From Fimbriimonadales bacterium (lineage in GTDB: Bacteria; Armatimonadota; Fimbriimonadia; Fimbriimonadales; ATM1): a stretch of DNA of 5,294 bases. The notes under the pieces were generated by a model. That model was not told the DNA's origin and did no database searches. It saw only the letters and a program-made list of their open reading frames with translations. Shown here piece after piece: positions 1 through 5,294 of this stretch (position 1 is the stretch's first letter; each line of letters starts with the position of its first letter). Position numbers and translations under genes: made by a program. The stretch spans positions 1 through 5,294 of the forward strand of contig JAICGT010000103.1 of NCBI GenBank assembly GCA_025922995.1, read 5' to 3'.

Positions 1-11
1 AAACACAGTAG

Positions 12-3664
<3,653 letters not shown>

Positions 3665-3665
<1 letters not shown>

Positions 3666-4519
3666 CAGTTCTGCGGGACAATTTTGACCGTGCTGGTTCC
3701 GTGGCCGGTAGTATCGAATTCGATACCGACGTCGGGCATATTCACCCGGCTTGTCGTGTTGAAAGAAATATCCATGCTCAACGTCTTGCCGTTGGATCGT
3801 TGGACGTAGGCCCTGCCCTTCATTTCAAACTTCCCTTTGGCGAGCATCTTCATCGGCGGCGCTCCCGACGCTTGGACAGCGTTGCCGAGGTCGGCGTCGA
3901 TAGGCATCGATGCAGAAAGCTCGACCAACAGAGCCGGTATCGTTTCGTAATCCTCGACAGCGACGAGTTTGGCAGTCATTTTTGCGTCCTTCGCGCCGAG
4001 CATATCGGCCGTCGGGATCGCCATATCCCAGGTGTCACCAATCTTTACTGCCCTCTCGGGCAATTCCACCATCATCGGCCCCGCGAGTCCGCCGCCGGCT
4101 CCCAATGTTGCCGGTAAATCCGGCATCTTCATCTCCAGCACGCGCCCTCTTTCGTCGATCTTGCCGTTTGCCTTCATCGACTTCGGCAAAGAATCCTGCG
4201 GCACCATGCCGGACATCGAACCGAAGTCGTAAACGATGTTCGAGAAACTTAGGTCGAATGTTGCCGACTTCTTGTCCTCGGCAACCTTGTCGATCGAAGA
4301 CGCCATATCCAAACTCATCGACATCTCGAAGCGCGTTTCGCCACCCACGAGCGCACCCGCGCCCGCATCGGTCGGCGTCATCGTTTGCACCACTTTGGTT
4401 GTGACCTTGTACGCGTCTTTTTCCCCGCTGACAAGCGCGCGCCTAAGCAGAAACTCGTCCTGCGTGAAGGCAAGCGCGAGCACCGAAAGAACCATGGCTA
4501 CAAAAAGACTCTTCTTCAT
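3665..4519 (-). CDS. secreted protein of unknown function (possibly DUF6263-like)
   Basis: A 284-residue protein predicted to be exported. The N-terminus is a clear Sec signal peptide: MKK, a hydrophobic core SLFVAMVLSVLALAF (4-18), and an Ala15-Leu16-Ala17 site that would suit signal peptidase I. There is no lipobox cysteine; indeed no cysteine at all. The mature part looks beta-rich, with about 22 methionines over the whole protein and no other membrane segment. The segment LPERAVKIGDTWDM (153-166) resembles a recurrent (L/F)PxxxVKxGDxW turn I associate with DUF6263-type secreted proteins; this family assignment is tentative and from memory. A Gly/Ala-rich stretch, LGAGGGLAG (139-147), may be a linker. 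It follows kdsA by 12 bases and overlaps the next gene by one base. The ATG is supported by the signal peptide directly after it, although the 12-base gap holds no Shine-Dalgarno motif. No enzymatic motif is visible. A periplasmic or outer-surface role is inferred from export and from the neighbouring Kdo gene. Confidence 0.9.
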
Positions 4520-4531
4520 TGCAATTACTAC

Positions 4532-5294
4532 TTACTCATTTGACGCGCCCGCGGTGTTCACCGATTCGCCGGCGACTTTCCAAATCCTCATCGTACGCCG
4601 TAACAGGGCCTCCGCTCGGTCGAGCGGCCATTGCGTCGCCGCGTCCGACACAGCGTTGTCCGGATCCGGATGCATCTCCATAAACAGCGCGTCGATTCCA
4701 ACCGCAGCTGCAGCGGCTGCCAGTGACGGAATCGCATCCCTGTTCCCCCCGCTCCTGTTGCCGGCGGCTCCGGGCCTTTGGGCGCTATGGGTCGCATCGA
4801 AGCACACGGGCACTCCGAAGGACCGCATCACCGACAGCCCGGCCATATCGACTACCAAATTATTATAACCGAACGACGTTCCCCGCTCCGTCAAGACAAT
4901 TCCCTTGGCACGGGCAAGCTTTAGTTTCTCCACAATGTTGCCTGTGTCGTGCGGTGCCAAGAATTGACCCTTTTTCACATTGACGCATTTACCGGTCTCC
5001 GCGCACGCAACCAACAAATCCGTCTGTCTGCATAGAAACGCCGGGACCTGCAAAATGTCTGCAACGTCGGCAACAACTCGGGCTTGGTCGGGCAGGTGCA
5101 CATCGGTCGTCACGGGCACATCGAACTCGCTCCGAATCTTGCTCAAGATCGACAGCCCCTCGTCTATACCCAAACCGCGCTCAGACCCGGCGCCGCTCCG
5201 ATTTGCCTTGTCGAACGATGCCTTGAATACGTACTGTACTGACAATAAACTGCAAACACGCTTGAGCTCTTCGGCGACCTCTCTGCATAAATCC
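4532..5294 (-). CDS. kdsA: 3-deoxy-D-manno-octulosonate 8-phosphate synthase, 5' end outside the window
   Basis: KdsA condenses phosphoenolpyruvate with arabinose 5-phosphate to give Kdo 8-phosphate, the precursor of the Kdo sugar in the lipopolysaccharide inner core; it is cytoplasmic, with a TIM-barrel fold. About 253 residues are visible. The frame stays open to the right edge and reads DLCREVAEELKRVCSLLS before VQYVFKASFDKANRS, which fits the normal N-terminal helix of the family, so the TTG near 5245 is not the start. Roughly 20 residues, including the metal-site GPC/GMN segment, are missing. Hallmarks in order: KASFDKANRS (substrate site), TTDVH, IPAFLCRQTDLL, NVKKGQFLAP, LTERGTSFGYNNLVVDM, FDATHS, RPGAAGNRSGGNRD and FMEMHPDPDNAVSDAATQWPL. 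The SDAATQ stretch resembles the metal-dependent class (Aquifex SDASTQ) rather than E. coli CDGPSA. The loop after KANRS reads GAGSERG where most relatives have SIHS(F/Y)RG. It is the first gene of the visible run. Confidence 0.96.
   Translation of the reverse strand, partial: DLCREVAEELKRVCSLLSVQYVFKASFDKANRSGAGSERGLGIDEGLSILSKIRSEFDVPVTTDVHLPDQARVVADVADILQVPAFLCRQTDLLVACAETGKCVNVKKGQFLAPHDTGNIVEKLKLARAKGIVLTERGTSFGYNNLVVDMAGLSVMRSFGVPVCFDATHSAQRPGAAGNRSGGNRDAIPSLAAAAAAVGIDALFMEMHPDPDNAVSDAATQWPLDRAEALLRRTMRIWKVAGESVNTAGASNE

Noticed and set aside
4659..4670. Perfect 12-base palindrome TCCGGATCCGGA
   Set aside because: It falls in the conserved HPDPD motif of kdsA and arises from repeated Pro-Asp codons; no reason to call an operator.
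4236..4868. Plus-strand open frame of 210 codons opposite the secreted-protein gene and kdsA
   Set aside because: It overlaps the conserved KdsA coding sequence on the other strand and has low-complexity Ala/Ser composition; no independent support.
5243..5245. TTG as the start of kdsA
   Set aside because: The frame remains open to the right edge and the additional residues match the family's N-terminal helix, so the gene continues beyond the window.

Overview
The window is a compact block of five genes, all read from the minus strand. In transcription order (right to left) they are: the 3' part of kdsA (3-deoxy-D-manno-octulosonate 8-phosphate synthase, running off the right edge), a secreted protein of unknown function, a second protein of unknown function, ligA (NAD+-dependent DNA ligase) and an OGG1-type 8-oxoguanine DNA glycosylase. 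Only about 27 bases lie outside these genes: 1-11, 2858-2861 and 4520-4531. No stretch near 300 bases is free of genes. The shorter open frames on both strands overlap these genes and show no recognisable protein features. I saw no tRNA, rRNA, CRISPR array, transposon or prophage gene.

Organism: a bacterium. LigA of this type is the bacterial replicative ligase, and KdsA makes the Kdo sugar phosphate used in lipopolysaccharide, so a Gram-negative (diderm) envelope is likely. Base composition looks moderately GC-rich by eye. OGG1-type glycosylases are patchy in bacteria. Together with two unassigned envelope-type proteins and starts without clear Shine-Dalgarno sequences, this suggests a less studied diderm phylum. 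Armatimonadota (Fimbriimonas-like) is a guess I cannot confirm from sequence alone.

Layout: kdsA (4532 to beyond 5294) is followed after 12 bases by a 284-residue protein with a clear signal peptide (3665-4519). Its stop overlaps the start of a 267-residue protein (2862-3665) by one base (TGATG). Four bases later comes ligA (866-2857), whose stop overlaps the start of the glycosylase gene (12-869) by four bases (ATGA). The spacing argues for one transcription unit with coupled translation in its downstream half. No promoter is visible inside it; the promoter is probably to the right of the window. A weak hairpin around the glycosylase stop, at the extreme left edge, may be the start of a terminator.

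How the genes work together: ligA and the glycosylase make functional sense as a pair, because base excision repair begins with removal of 8-oxoguanine and ends with nick sealing by ligase. kdsA and the two unassigned proteins point to the cell envelope. The link between the two halves may be only co-transcription. The points most worth a second look are two substitutions in the NMN-binding domain of LigA, the likely homology between the two adjacent unassigned proteins (only one of which has an export signal), and the absence of Shine-Dalgarno sequences at all four visible starts. I did not find evidence of a new defence or mobile system here.
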